A stretch of DNA of 64,000 nucleotides from Bos javanicus (GCF_032452875.1 NC_083868.1:101428537-101492536), one strand, 5' to 3'. Shown: positions 44,596 to 57,900, numbered from the stretch's first letter. Notes: generated by a model not told the origin, from the letters alone. A program made the numbers and translations.

Positions 44596-44720
44596 TTGAA
44601 GAAGGAACTGGCAACCCACTCTAATATTCCATGGGAAAATCCCATGGACAGAGGAGCTTGGTAGGCTACAGTCCATAGGCTCACAAAGAGTTGGACATGA
44701 CTGATCAACTGAGCATTTTC
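44596..44720 (+). mobile_element. Bov-A SINE fragment
   Basis: A Bov-A core without the tRNA-like head, from GAAGGAACTGGCAACCC to ATGACTGATCAACTGAGC. Confidence 0.88.
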
Positions 44721-44729
44721 TGGGATAAG

Positions 44730-44968
44730 GGGCTTCCTAGGTGGCGCTGAAGAAGTGACGTGATAGTCTCTCAGTCTCATCCTACATGCCAGTGCAGAAG
44801 ACATGAGACTTGGGTTCTAGCCGTAGGTTGGGAAGATCCGTGGGAAGAGGGCATAGCAATCCACTCCAGTATTCTTGCTTGGAGAATCCCCACAGACAGA
44901 AGAGCCTGGCCACAGGGTCACAGGAGTCAGATACGACTGAAATGACGTAGCATGCAAACATTCTAGCA
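44730..44968 (+). mobile_element. Bov-tA SINE with disturbed head
   Basis: The head (GGGGCTTCCTAGGTGGCGC) is followed by about 40 bases that do not fit, then the normal core. The end shows AGCATGCAAAC twice (44949-44959 and 44964-44974). Confidence 0.88.
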
Positions 44969-44974
44969 TGCAAA

Positions 44975-45560
44975 CCTTAAGACATAGTAACCTCTAGTAC
45001 TCAATTTCTGGAGTGATGGCAAGTCATAGAAAAATCAAGTTTGAGAATATTTGGCTTTCAACTCTAGGACACAATGGCATCCTTGCCTAAGAGTAAGTGT
45101 CTTTTTCAGGAAACAGTGGTGTACTTGGATAGAATGAAATTAAGGTAATATTTTCCAGATGAAAGTAATGGAATTCCATTTCTGATAATATCAGCTGTAT
45201 GCTGGCTTCCACACCCATTAAAATAATGACATACATTGTATCAGAGGAAGTTCAAATATAGCCTAAATATTTATTGATCAATTTTGAGTTTCAAATTAGA
45301 TAATCTTTTAATCTAATGAGCATAATTGACTTTGGTATTCCTTTTCCCTCACATTTTAGATGCTTCTTATCAAATATCAAGATAAAATGAAAAATCTAAG
45401 CACAGCTTTTTGCCAAAGCCAAGTGTAGGGTGAATATAGTATATAAATGACATAAGGACAGTTTTCTGTGACTTAGAAAAGATATAAACATGTGAGTATT
45501 GACCGGAACATAAATATAGAGAATAGAAGACTTGTTAAGATATTGATTAAGGCCTCAATA
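44975..45560. other. Unique intergenic DNA
   Basis: No gene or clear repeat is seen. Confidence 0.4.
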
Positions 45561-45772
45561 GGGCTTCCCCATTGGGTCAGCAGTAAAGAATTCATCTGCC
45601 ATGCAGGAGACACAAGACATGCGGTTCAATCCCTGGATTGGAAAGAACCCCTGGAGGAGGGCATGGCAACCCACTTCAGTATTCTTGCCTGGGAGGATTC
45701 CATGGACTGAGGAGCCTGGCAGGTTACAGTCCATTGGGTTGCAAAGAGTTGTACATGACTGAGGTACATGCA
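45561..45772 (+). mobile_element. Bov-tA SINE
   Basis: Near-complete plus-strand element with GGGCTTCCCCATTGGGTCAG head and ACATGACTGAGGTACATGC tail. Confidence 0.93.
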
Positions 45773-46544
45773 GGGCTCTGATAAGGAACAAAAGCCACTC
45801 CACCACCACTTAGGATGGGGGCAGAGAAAATAATTGCAAGACAGGGCAAAGAGCAAACTGAAAGAAAAGACTTGCTCTCCACGGCACATTATCATCATGG
45901 AAGAGGAGAAGTAGCAGTTGGACATTCATAGACATTTCTAGTCAGAAGAAGAGCTGGAGATGGTGCACAGGGATCTAACCGAGAGCTTGCCTGAAGCAGG
46001 CATAAGCTACAGAGGGTCTTTGTCACTACTAGAGTGTGTGGCCAGGCTGAGGATCTGAGATCTGCAAGGGACCCCAAGTTAGAATAAAGGAGCAGAAGAA
46101 TCCAAGAATCTTATGATCTGAGTCAGTCATCATGAATGAGGACCACGCTGATAGTCTAAAACCAGGATGGACCAGGTGTTCCTGAGAGGATCCATTCAGG
46201 AGTGACTGCCAGGGCAGTGTTTAGTGAGGACAAGAAGATGCTTATGGATGATGCCTTCCGCAGAGATTAGAAAACTTCACTTTGAACCAAAAGATCAAAC
46301 TGGAAAGTCATAGTAAGACCATTTGAAGCACATAGTAGCCCTGATAATGTGCTCAAACTTTATATTGATAGAATATTTAAGTAAAAGGAACTATTGTCAA
46401 CCAGAAGAAATCAAATTTTATAAACAAATGCAGAGGCCAGTCCTCTATCTCTACCATCAGCAGGTATGTGTGTTCTAAGAGGCAACGAGGTCAGCTATAG
46501 ATAATCAAGTTATATTGTCAGAGTTAAAATACATATCCATCTTC
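45773..46544. other. Unique intergenic DNA, slightly GC-richer
   Basis: No gene is seen. About 45900-46300 is less AT-rich than its surroundings but shows no convincing exon. Confidence 0.4.
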
Positions 46545-46835
46545 ATTGCAGGAGACCCAGCTTTAATTTCTGGGTTAGGAAGTTCCCCTGGAGAAGGGAT
46601 CAGCTACCTACTCCAGTATTCTTGGGCTTCTCTGGTGGTTCAGATGGTAAAGAATCTGCTTGCAATTAGGGAGACCTGGATTTTATCCCTGGGTTGGGAA
46701 GACCCCCTGGAAGATGGCATGACAACCCACTCCAGCATTCTTGCCTGGAGAATCCCCACGGACAGAGGAGCCTGGGGACAATAGTCCATGGGGTCGCAAG
46801 GAGTCAGACAGGATTGAACAACTAAACACAAAATG
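46545..46835 (+). mobile_element. Bov-tA SINE with duplicated tRNA head
   Basis: A partial first head and core start join a second, full SINE at TATTCTT/GGGCTTCTCTGG (46617-46634), the same structure as 22425-22723. Confidence 0.87.
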
Positions 46836-49810
46836 CATAACCAAACACAGAAGGAGTCAGAATCCATGGGCTTCTCTTTTCCAGAAATCTCAGATCTTCC
46901 AAGTAAGCTGCCTCTTACAGCAAGTGAGGCACTTTTGCAACATCTTAGATAAGTAGGTCAATTTTGTGTCCAAAGAGACGTTATACTGGCACTTAAGTAA
47001 ATGCAGACTATCTGAAACAACAGTTATAGGCAATCTATGTGTATATAAAAGCAGCAATAAACTGCGTTTGTTGAAGTAGGATTTTCACTATCCGACCAGC
47101 ATCTCTTCAGATAAATTTGAGAGGAAGGCTACAGCAGTCAAGAAGTTTCCCAGGAAAAATTTTGAAAAATCAGTATGACTTATTTACCAAAACTAAGCTG
47201 AGTAACCTGGTTGTGTGTTTTTCAAATAGTCGCATCTATTTCCAAGGCCAATGCAGTATGTAGCCAAGGTTTGAGTGCAAACAGGTTAGGATATGCTACA
47301 TAAAATTATGCCAAATGAGATAATAAATGCCTTCTATAAAAACAAACTTACTCATAAAAAACATTCTTTGTGAACAGATAACTCATGCTGACAGCTTGTG
47401 AATTCCAGAATTCTTCAGGCAGTTTTTCTATTGGTCATTCTTTCTGGCCCTAGTTTAAAATGTTCACTGATTATCACAAAAAGGTGGCTAAGGATGCATT
47501 TTAAAAAGAGAGTTTGGATAATTTTGGATTTGCAATGGCAGACAACAGAGAGCTTTAATATGTTATATATTATCTTTCTAGATGTGTAGACCAGTAAAAA
47601 GGATAAAGCACCAAAGAAAAGATCCCAGCAAAATATGCGTGGTTATATAATTAAGATTGCAGCCTTATCCTACAATGACAAACTTCCAAATTGCACACAT
47701 TTTTAAAATGCAGCCAAAAATCTATTTAAAGTGCTTCTTCATTCAGGCCTGCAAACATAGCATTGTCTTTGTCAATTTGTCTGTAGCCTGTTCTGGTAGG
47801 TGACATTGTTCTTGAGCACTAATCAATTGATGTCTCCGTGCCATCTGGCATTCTGTTGCTAAGCACAGCAGCAACACTGTAAAGTGAAGTATGAGTGGCA
47901 AGTAGCAGGGTTTGTGTTCATCACGATGTCACCGTCCAGACTATATAGTCAATAAATCCTTCACATACCGGTCTTATCCTAATGGTGAAGAAATGCCTTG
48001 GCAACACATGGGAGAAAATAGGATGAAAAGTAATCACTCCAATGAGACTTTGAAGATCTTGCTTTATTTACAGAGTGATCTCGTAAAAAAAGGATACTGT
48101 TCTTTACTTGGATAGGATATATATGTCATTACTAGCTATGTCATTACATAAAATGACATTACTGAAAACTCTGAGCTCATATTTGTTCTTTCTCACTTAT
48201 ATATATGTGCAATGTTTCTTATGGATTCAGTTTCATCTCTCAGTGGAGCCCTCTATAACTTGTCTTCAAATTTCTGAACATAAAAGACAGCACTATTAAT
48301 AATTATGCAGAGAAAGCAAGCTGATACCAAGAATGTCCCAGGCAAAGCACAAGTCTGCAATTTGAGAAACCTGTCCCAATTAAATATTGTAAGATTCAAG
48401 AAAAAAAAAAGGTTCTTACTAAAATGTTCTCAAAATACTGCTAATAGTTTACTTTCAAAATATCACAGATACTTGGCTGTTGTTAAGCTTGGATGTAGTG
48501 AAATTGTACACAATTTTCCTTGATGTAAGAATAGTAAGGTGTTGATTTCAATTATAATCACTAAAACATACGAACTATACTCATGATGTACAGCCCAGGA
48601 AGTCTCTGTTACTGTGTTTCATGGTTACCACAATCAGAATAATCTGATGTGGGAATGTGTGTGATTAGTTCAAGTTACATATCCCTGAATATGACATTCC
48701 AGATTTTCTATTCCTTAGACAAAATATATATGCCTAACTTTCAAATAAATCACTCCATTGGCTATATCTGGCTGGAAAACAACTGGTTCAGAAAATACCA
48801 TGGGGAAAGGTACTGGCAAATCCCTGTAAGAGGTAACCATCAATAATCGATGAATGGCTTCAAAAATTATTCCCAAATATACAAAAAATTTCTTCTTTTT
48901 AAAGCAGTGTACTTTCTGACTGTAACAATGAAACTTTTAGAGTAATAGGCACACTGTACATTTAAAATGTTTTTTGAGAAAAAATAGTCTACATATTTTG
49001 TACATTTATACATTTAATTATACATTAAAACAACTACCAAATTTTTATAAAGTATATAATAATAATACTATGTGCCAAGGGATTTACAAAGCACTGCCAA
49101 TACAAACATATACAAATGACTATGCATTTTAGAAACAAATATAGGAGGAGAGTGACACAATAAAATTAACACTGAAAGAACAAGAATAAGGTATTTACTC
49201 TAAAAGCACTCTCTCTCTTTTTTCTCTGACCACTTACCTTGGCTTATTCAGATCAATTTAACTGAAGTAATCACTGAGTATAATAGTCACTTTAAAATGA
49301 CTATTTGAGTGATATAGATCAAAAGACAGAGGAATAGGAAGAGGACTAATCATCCATCCTTCCATACACATTGTCACTTCAAAAGTAATAGATTCTTGGA
49401 ATACGGCCAACCTTCCTCATGACTGTTGTGATTGACCATAACTGTACTTATGTTTGCTTTTATAGTTTGATGTTTTTGAAAATCCTCCACCGATAGGCTA
49501 TGATAACAGAGATTGGGGCATTTCTTATTTCTCTAAGACCAAGTAAGAAGATCCAGACTTTGATACTGTTGGTGAGACAATGTTATTATGCTTTGGGGAA
49601 CAAAGAATGAGTAAAACAGAAATCAAAATGTTTTCTGGTTATTTATATTTATAAACTATAAAATAGAGCTATGCAATGATATAATTTATTATGTGATTTC
49701 CCATACATTTCTTTATGATTTTCCCCCAAATTTAATGAAATACACAAGGCAGGAATATATAGTCTCTCTTGAAAGTTCTTGCTGTCTTTACTGTATCCAC
49801 CTATATGGCT
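46836..49810. other. 3.0 kb of AT-rich DNA without young repeats
   Basis: No gene or ruminant repeat is seen. A short MIR-like phrase ('aataatactatgtgccaag') lies at about 49058-49080. Confidence 0.45.
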
Positions 49811-49823
49811 TATAAAAGCTTAT

Positions 49824-49974
49824 CAGTTCAGTTCAGTCACTCAGTCATGTCCAACTCTTTGTGACCCCATGGGCTGCATCACACCAGGCTTCCCTGTCCA
49901 TCACCAACTCCTGGAGCATGCCCAGACTCATGTCCATTGAGTTGGTGATGCCATCCAACCATCTCATCCTCTGG
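49824..49974 (-). mobile_element. Very short BovB 3' end with target duplication (copy 7)
   Basis: Only about 150 bp of the BovB 3' end, minus strand. Flanks TATAAAAGCTTAT (49811-49823) and TATAAAAGATTAT (49975-49987) form a 13-bp target-site duplication with one difference. Confidence 0.94.
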
Positions 49975-49987
49975 TATAAAAGATTAT

Positions 49988-52440
49988 ACATCCACAATTT
50001 TAACAATTACTGGATAAAAATAATTTAGATGTGTGTATATATTTGTAAAAGAATACTCTGTAAGGGCTACAAACAGGTTGTCCTTTCAAGTCATGTTTCG
50101 ACTTGTGTCATGTTGATTGTTTAAACAGAGTCAGAAATTTGACATTAGAATAATTATACAGAGGACTAAAGTGCTGTATGATGGATTTAAGGAGAATGCC
50201 AAAGGTAGAACCATTACTTGAAGGCAACAAATTATTTTAATACAAGCTTTCTACTGGCCAGCAAAACAACATTCTCTATACTTAGGCATATACTCTGAAT
50301 AAAATTCCTTTGTATGATAAAATCATTCTGTGAATGTGATCACCAAATATGAACAGACCGAAAAGCAATATTAAGATACAGATTGTACTGATGTAGCAAG
50401 ATTTATTACTAGTTGCCTGATTATATTTAGTAACTGTAGTAATGCACTGGCAATCCAGTGCTTTGCTAATTAGTCAGACAATTTGGCATTACATTTGTTG
50501 AAAACCAGAGGTGAATGTCAGCAGTTGAAAAACAGAGGTGAATCTTAGCAGTCCAGAGATTTTGCCTTCTGGCTTTTGATTCTATTTCTCTGTAAATACA
50601 AGACGAATTTTGGCATTTGCAACGTCATCCTAGAGAAATAAGTTTCAAAAAAAAAAGGCAGAAAAGGAGGTATCATAGAAGACAGAAGATTTTCAGAAAA
50701 AATACAAGACTGAGGAGAGATTACCTTGGAGATGAAGGGAAGACCATTCTGGGGAAGATGCCACTCATTTCTCTTCTTTTAACTCTTGTTGCAGAGGTCT
50801 TGGCTCCAAAATGTGCTACTAGAATGATCAAAATTGTTTAATAAAAAGCTTATTTTTATTTAAGCATGTTACATGCAGTTTAGGAAGCTTTTCAAGCTAT
50901 AGAAATAGAGAAAGAGAGCAAAGTGTCACTATTTCCAACTTCACAGATACCACAGCATAACTGTTTTATATACTATATAAATCTCTCTCTTTTTTCCTGT
51001 CTAAAGTCCAGCTCTGCATAATCTTGTAGCCAGTATTTCTCTTATTCTACACACACATATATTTGCTCCAGAATCATTAAAAAAAAATCAATGTTAGTCC
51101 CTACTAACAATTTGAGGATTCTCAGGAGGGATTTACACTTCACAAATATCTACCTTCCTAAAAGTCTTTCCTACATGCATAACTCCCCCACCTTTCTACT
51201 CTTTAAGGTGACTCCCAAAATCTCTCGCTTTTCTTTACCGTTCATCTGCCTCTCATCTTATTTAACCAACCTCAACATAAATCTCTTTGCTCCAGCTTCT
51301 TCAAACTACAACTTGTCTTTTTTTTATTACCCTTAACTTGTTTTTCATAAAGTTTATATCTTTTCAATATTTCAGTATCACATGGCTGGCTTTGCCTCTT
51401 CCCAGTACTCTAAAACAATTAGTACAAAATAAAGTATATTGTTAGATCACCTGAAATGAGGTGCTAAGTGAAAATTTTGACTGCTATTTATTTAAATTTG
51501 ACTTTTTATTTATATGTATATATATACATGATGATAATAGGAACTACTAGTACACTTGCACTATTGAAAACTGGAAAATAGAGCAATGAAACGTTTAGAA
51601 ATATCCTATACATTCACTAGGCAGTAATAACCACCATTAATATTCTAATACTTATCCTTCCAAATCTTTCTCTCTGTGTATATTTGTGTGTACACACCAC
51701 AATGGAGTTGATTTTTTCATAGTATACTACTACCTACTTCTTTTAATCAAGATATTTTGCCACAGTTATTCTCATCTAATCTAATAGGCAGAATTATTTA
51801 GATTTCCAAAATTGACCCCCCAAATACCCTTTCTGATATTCAAACCCATTCCTAGCCTGAAATATGCTCTTTGCATCTGACAATGTCCCTTATGTGTGGT
51901 CCAGTCTTACATAGAAATTTTCTTTATTATTTTGTTGAAATAATTAGGATAGACTGTCCCACTTTCAGGAGTTACTGGATTATTTATTATGATATAATTA
52001 ACTTTGCTCATTTATTTTCTTTATTTCATACAAAGTTTGTCAGATCTTCAAGCTTAATGATAAAAAATGCAATTCAATTTAAAAAATTAGATGAACTAGG
52101 TCCTGTTTTGTTCCCAATATTCCTTAAATTTGGCCCTCTGCTTAGGTCATGAAATTCTAAATGTAATGTATGTGATTTTTAAGGAATATCAAATATGTAG
52201 TTCTCCATCAATCATATACTTAATAATTTTAATAACAGTTGTTAATTCTTGGCTGACCCAATTTCACCAAAGATTGTTATATCTTTTTTTTCTAACATAT
52301 TATTCCTTCTACATATATTAGTTGTCCTTCTCTAAATTGGTATTGTCCCTCAATAGCAGGGCTATTTAGTTTTGTATTATATTTATCATACTGCTGATTG
52401 AATTCACTTGTATCTACAGCAGGTGAATTTCCATATATCT
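49988..52440. other. 2.4 kb of AT-rich DNA with a 27-bp tandem duplication
   Basis: No gene is seen. A 27-bp unit is duplicated at 50497-50550. The 74-codon frame at 50617-50841 is Lys/Arg-rich with no recognised domain and is probably chance. Confidence 0.45.
50497..50550. repeat. 27-bp tandem duplication
   Basis: The unit at 50497-50523 (GTTGAAAACCAGAGGTGAAT...) is repeated at 50524-50550 with about four differences. Confidence 0.9.
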
Positions 52441-52448
52441 TAAAGGAG

Positions 52449-53843
52449 TCAGTTCAGTTCAGTCACTCAGTCGTGTCTGACTCTTTGCAACCCCATGAAC
52501 TGCAGCACACCAGGCCTCACTGTCCACCATGAACTCCCGAAGTTCACTCAGACTCACGTCCATCGAGTCAGTGATGTCATCCAGCCATCTCATCCTCTGT
52601 CGTCCCCTTCTCTTCCTGCTCCCAATCCCTCCCAGCATCAGAGTCTTTTCCAATGAGTCAGGTCTTTGCAAGAGGTGGCCAAAGTACTGGAGTTTCAGCT
52701 TTAGCATCATTCCTTCCAAAGAAATCCCAGAGCTGATCTCCTTCAGAATGGACTGGTTGGATCTCCTTGCAGTCCAAGGGACTCTCAAGAGTCTTCTCCA
52801 ACTCCACAGTTCAAAAGCATCAATTCTTTGGCACTCAGCCTTCTTCACAGTCCAACTGTCACATCCATACATGACCACAGGAAAAACCATAGCCTTGACT
52901 TGATGAACCTTTGTTGGCAAAGTAATGTCTCTGCCCTTGAATATGCTATCTAGGTTGGTCATAACTTTCCTTCCAAGGAGTAAGCGTCTTTTAATTTCAT
53001 GGCTGCAGTCACCATCTGTAGTGATTTTGGAGCCCAGAAAAATAGTCTGACACTGTTTCCACTGTTTCCCCATCTATTTCCCATGAAGTGATGGGACTGG
53101 ATGCCATGATCTTCGTTTTCTGAATGTTGAACTTTAAGCCAACTTTTTCACTCTCCACTTTCACTTTCATCAAGAGGCTTTTGAGTTTCTCTTCACTTTC
53201 TGCCATAAGGGTGGTGTCATCTGCATATCTGAGGTTATTGATATGTCTCCCGGCAATCTTGATTCCAGCTTGTGCTTCTTCCAGCCCAGCATTTCTCATG
53301 ATGCACTCTGCAGAGAAGTTAAATAATCAGGGTGACAATATACAGCCTTGACGTACTCCTTTTCCTATTTGGAACCAGTCTGTTGTTCCATGTCCAGTTC
53401 TAACTGTTGCTTCCTGGCCTGCATACAGGTTTCTCAAGAGGCAGGTCAGGTGGTCTGGTATTCCCATCTCTTTCAGAATGTTCCACAGTTGATTGTGATC
53501 CACACAGTCAAAGGCTTTGGCATAGTCAATGAAGCAGAAATAGATGTTTTTCTGGAACTCTCTTGCTTTTTCCATGATCCAGCGGATGTTGGCAATTTGG
53601 TCTCTGGTTCCTCTGTCTTTCCTAAAACCAGCTTGAACAACTGGAAGTTCACGGTTCACGTATTGCTGAAGCCTGGCTTGGAGAATTTTGAGCATTACTT
53701 TACTAGCGTGTGAGATGAGTGCAATTGTGCGGTAGTTTGAGCATTCTTTGGCATTGCCTTTCTTTGGGATTGGAATGAAAACTGACCTTTTCCAGTCCTG
53801 TGGCTACTGCTGAGTTTTCCAAATTTGCTGGCATATTCAAAGA
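52449..53843 (-). mobile_element. BovB LINE 3' end, 1.4 kb (copy 8)
   Basis: Minus-strand BovB from its TCAGTTCAGTTCAGTC 3' terminus to a 5' truncation at about 53840 in the 'agcagtagccacaggactgg' region. The short direct repeat TAAAGGAG at 52441-52448 and 53844-53851 is a likely target-site duplication. Confidence 0.95.
52459..53695 (-). pseudogene. BovB reverse transcriptase, least-damaged copy in the window
   Basis: This is the RT and C-terminal domain of BovB ORF2 on the minus strand. Bases 53327-53695 hold the RT start (QAGFRKDRGTRDQIANI, the FIDYAKAFD motif-A-like segment, QGCILSP motif-B region). A stop at about 53325 follows. Bases 53009-53299 carry YADD at 53216-53227. A frameshift near 53045 leads to 52459-53073, the C-terminal region through VMYGCDSWTVKK to LDDITDSMD. 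Only one stop and one frameshift break about 400 codons, so this insertion is probably among the younger BovB copies here. The endonuclease is absent by truncation. Confidence 0.93.
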
Positions 53844-53988
53844 TAAAGGAGCATTATGCCTGCAAATAACACTGAAATAACTTAGGAAAAATAATATTCA
53901 ATATATGCACATACATATATATTTCAGATGAAGAAAGAGATCATGTTATTGAAAATATGTGAAAATAGTAGCATGCAGTGAATCTGGG

Positions 53989-54210
53989 GGCTTCCCAGTG
54001 GCTTTAGTGGTAAAGAACTTGCCTGCCAATTCGGCAGATGTAAGAGACAAGGATTAGATCCCACAGTCAGGAAGATCCCCTGGAGGAGGGCATGGCAATT
54101 CACTCAGTACTCTTGCCTGTAGAATCCTATGGACGCAGGAGCCTGGCAGGCTGCAGTTCATAAGGTCGCAGGGTGTTGGACGTGACTGAAGCGACTTAGT
54201 ATGTATGCAT
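53989..54210 (+). mobile_element. Bov-tA SINE
   Basis: Full element. Perfect 11-bp target-site duplication, GTGAATCTGGG, at 53978-53988 and 54211-54221. Confidence 0.95.
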
Positions 54211-54221
54211 GTGAATCTGGG

Positions 54222-55344
54222 TAAATGTATATGAGAGTTCTTTACAGTGTTTTGAAATTATGTCTAAATTAAAATACTATATTTCAGGAAACTGATAAAC
54301 ACATGATTGATCACAGTAACACCAAAATAGTTAAATATAAAGTCGTAGTTTATCAAGTGAAATGGAGAAACAGGAAAATACATAATCAGTTGTCTTTTAA
54401 ACATAAAGCAGATACATTAGATCGCCAGTGGAAATATAAATTGATTTTATATATTTATAAAAATATAAATATAAAAAATATAAATTTTTCTCAAGAAAAA
54501 TAAGAAATGTATAAAAATATCTATAATTGTTATGCCTATTTTTATGTTACTATTTCATGATAAGTTTAAAGAAATTTAACTTTACAAGAACAAAAAAAAT
54601 GAGTTAGGTAAATTATAGTACATTGTAAAAACAATACACAGGCAATGAAATTAAGGTGAAGAGTATTTATTTGATAGACTTTCAAATAGTATTTCCAATA
54701 GATATATTTCAAATAGTACTTATTTGAAAATAGACTATACAATATTACATTTGATGCTTTTCCAAATTAGCTAAAGTAAAAGGTGTAATTACATATGAGT
54801 AGACAGAAAAAGATAAACCATAAATATGAGAAGATAACAATTTCCTAAGGAGTCAGGAACCTGGCCTCTGCCACTTGGTGTGGTCTTTGAACTTCCTGAG
54901 TCTGTCTCACATAGGAGGCTAGTTTAAATATCTGAACCCAGGATTTTTAAAGAGCACCAAGATTGATCCTGTGGCATGCTAATGTACGCTTTTTTTGTCT
55001 GAGCATAGAACCAAGATTAATCAAGGGCTTGGTAAGACTAAATTTAGGTCTATTCAATAAATAAGATTATAAGCCAAGAAAGGTACTGCTTTTCTCTCTC
55101 TTTTCATGTTAAAAAAATTAATTTCTCCTTTCTTTGCTCAAGCCCTGTGTAATTTAGTTTTAGAGCTTATTTCTTTACTTTGATCCTTTTTGTTTGCAAA
55201 TTCCATGAAATTGGGCTTCGTATTTCCTCAGAAGCTGTGGCTTATTATTGATCTTCTAAGAGTCTAGCCTTCTAGACTGTAATCAAATTTTGGGGGCTTA
55301 TAAGCCTCTTTCCATAGCATTTTACACGAACTACCCATATCCTG
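54222..55344. other. AT-rich DNA with a possible MIR scrap
   Basis: No gene is seen. 'aggaacctggcctctgccacttgg...ctttgaacttcctgag' at about 54855-54925 resembles MIR on the plus strand. Confidence 0.45.
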
Positions 55345-55463
55345 GGCTTCCCTGGTGGCTCAGATGGTAAAGTGTCTGTCTGCAATGCAGGAGACCTGGG
55401 TTTGATCCCTGGGTTGGGAAGATCTCCTGGAGAAGGAAATGGCAGCCCACTCCAGTATCCTGG
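55345..55463 (+). mobile_element. Bov-tA SINE, 3'-truncated
   Basis: A well-preserved head and first core half (GGGCTTCCCTGGTGGCTC... to CCACTCCAGTATCCTGGAG). The 3' half is missing. Confidence 0.93.
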
Positions 55464-55974
55464 AGTAAATAGCATAGAGCTAGTTTAGACTTCCCATTAT
55501 TCACCCTCCCTTAATTCCAAGAGATCTTTGCTTTATCATTCAGGATAAAAGAGGAACTGCCTGCAAGCACTTCCAATATTAGGTGTCACCAAACTCTTAA
55601 AGAATTATATTGCTTGTAGGACTGGAAACTTTTAAAATCTGTCAAGAAATTTACCTTTAAATACCTCACCTTGCCACATCCAGAGATGAATGTCTAGTGT
55701 CCTAACTTCAGAGACTTGTTCAGATTTATTCCTATCAAGAATATTTCTCCTTTTGCCAGAATTGTTAGAAGCCTATTCTTATTCAACAGTCTATTGAGGA
55801 CCTCAGAAAATTCCAAAAACAAAATAAAACAAAAAACAAAAAAAATCTAACTACATTCTACTAGTTATGTTCACTTATTCCACTTCTGGGAAAATAGATT
55901 AAGAAAATACACAAAAGTTGCAAAAATGCCAATTGTGAGTGTTTACATTTAAAAAATTAGAAAATACTTTCATT
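55464..55974. other. Unique intergenic DNA
   Basis: No gene is seen; an A-rich low-complexity stretch lies near 55815-55848. Confidence 0.4.
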
Positions 55975-56140
55975 ACCTGTATAACGTTTGGTAAGTTACT
56001 AAAACGCTTTCTGACTAAATTTCTTTAACCAAAAAATAGGGATAATAATAGTATTTACTTAAAAGGGGGTTTCAAGTTTTGAATGAGTTAATATATTCAA
56101 AGTCCTTAGAACAATGTCTGCAAGTAGTAGTGCTTGCAAA
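55975..56140 (+). mobile_element. MIR SINE remnant
   Basis: 'taagttactaaaacgctttctga', 'aaatagggataataatagtatttactt' and 'aatgagttaatatattcaaagtccttagaacaatgtctg' follow MIR in order on the plus strand. Confidence 0.75.
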
Positions 56141-57689
56141 TTATTTTCTCATCATGTAAGAAACAAATGGTGCAAGAAATTGTAGTATAATCATTGATAA
56201 TGTATCGCTAGGTCATTAAAACATTTTAATAAAAATTAATATTATGAAATAAATTTTGAAAATAAGGAAAATTTTAATAACCTAATTATTGTTTTATATA
56301 TGTCTGATTATAACTATGTACATAGTTTTTTTTTTTTTTAAGTAGAATGGAATATATCAAATGACCTTTTCCAACTCTGTGATACATAAAACATTGGGTA
56401 TTTTTTGGTAACCCATATTTTTTTAGAGAAGGCATTGTTCTTGTAAAAAAGAAAGTATTAATGAAAGATTAGGGCATTTTCATAGCATGAGTATGCCTAA
56501 TAAAGACTAATGTATAATGTGATATTACTATTTCCCACACTGTGTCAAATCTCCTTCAGAGCTGCTATCTAGAAAACAACCAGATAAGTGGTAATTAAGT
56601 AACAATAAAATCTTAAAAGTAAAAACTCTGTGTGATAGACTAACTGAAAATGTTCATTCAAGACCATAACCTTGCCAGACCTTTAGCATACATGGTTGTA
56701 AAACCTGAGCGGTATTAACACCATTTCAACACTCTTGTGGTATTTGAGCAGTATTACTTAGGAGGCAGTCTCAACATTTAGCAATATGATCATGAACCCT
56801 CAAGGGTTCTGTCAGGTAATAGAACAACCCTTGCCAAATAAGCTTGAAACAAAATTCATTTTGTGTGACTAAGTCCTCTTGCTGGATAAGTGTGAAAAAA
56901 TATTGGCATCACAGAAGTAGCTGCTATATGTTGAGCCACAAATGAATAAAACCTCCAATAAGACAGGCAAAAGAAATGCACTGAAATAATGCATTAAATA
57001 GGATGGCATGTCTGAGGAATGGTGAGGGTAAATGAAATAAAAAGAGAAAAAATTGCCAGATTTTATCAGTTGACACTGCTAGTCAGCCAGTTTAAACATG
57101 TGTTAAAGATATAAGGATAAAAGATTTTATTGTTTACTTTCCTGTTTAAAGATGAAAATGAAATATATTAATATCTGATATATTTTCATTGTGATATGTT
57201 GATATTACATGCAGAATGTTCTCCTGCATTTGCTAACATCAAAAACATCACTCAATAACTGCAGGAGAATAAGATCAACCACATGTTAACCCAGAACAAT
57301 GCAGTGCAGCTGTGTTGGAGAGAAGAAATTTGGCATTTCAATGAAAAAAAAGGCACATATATTAAACTAATGAACTCTGTTCCACATGGATTACTAGAAT
57401 GACTATATTTTAAACAAAAATACCATCACGTTACTATTCACTGTGTTGTCAGTGTACTGTTTTTGAAAAAAATCTTTTTTCCTTTAGATAAACCATTTAC
57501 TCTGTAACTTTTGTGTTACTAGATTGTCATTACTTAAACTATATTCTAAATACAATATAAATCACTGTGACTGTGAAATTCATTGTCTAATAAATACCTC
57601 CTAAGGAGCAAATTTCCCAGAAAAGATTATTTAAAAAGGCCAAAGTGGTTGGTATCTTGGGAACAGTTGACATGGAATGACATCAGAAA
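56141..57689. other. AT-rich DNA without clear repeats
   Basis: No gene is seen. A T-run lies at 56327-56339. Confidence 0.4.
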
Positions 57690-57900
57690 AATCTAGGTTA
57701 AAATTCTGATGCCAATTCCTACTAGTGGTAAAAAATATATATAGCCAAGTTTCTGATCTTTAAGAGCCTCAGTGTCCTCATCTGAAAATGCAATTAGTAA
57801 TATTTAACTTATATATTTGTTGAAATAAAATAAAACAAGTTATGTAAGTTGTCAATTATAATGACTGACACAAGACAGTATTAATAACAAATGACAGTTC
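57690..57900 (+). mobile_element. MIR SINE remnant
   Basis: 'agagcctcagtgtcctcatctgaaaatg' followed by 'gcaattagtaatatttaactt' and 'aaataaaataaaacaagttatgtaa' match MIR order on the plus strand, strongly diverged. Confidence 0.7.

Noticed and set aside
50617..50841. Basic 74-codon frame as a small peptide gene
   Set aside because: Composition follows A-rich DNA; no ribosome or splice context.
52529..52903. Plus-strand frames in minus-strand BovB copies
   Set aside because: Antisense shadows of the BovB reverse transcriptase; the same appears at 34219-34713 and 37835-38212.
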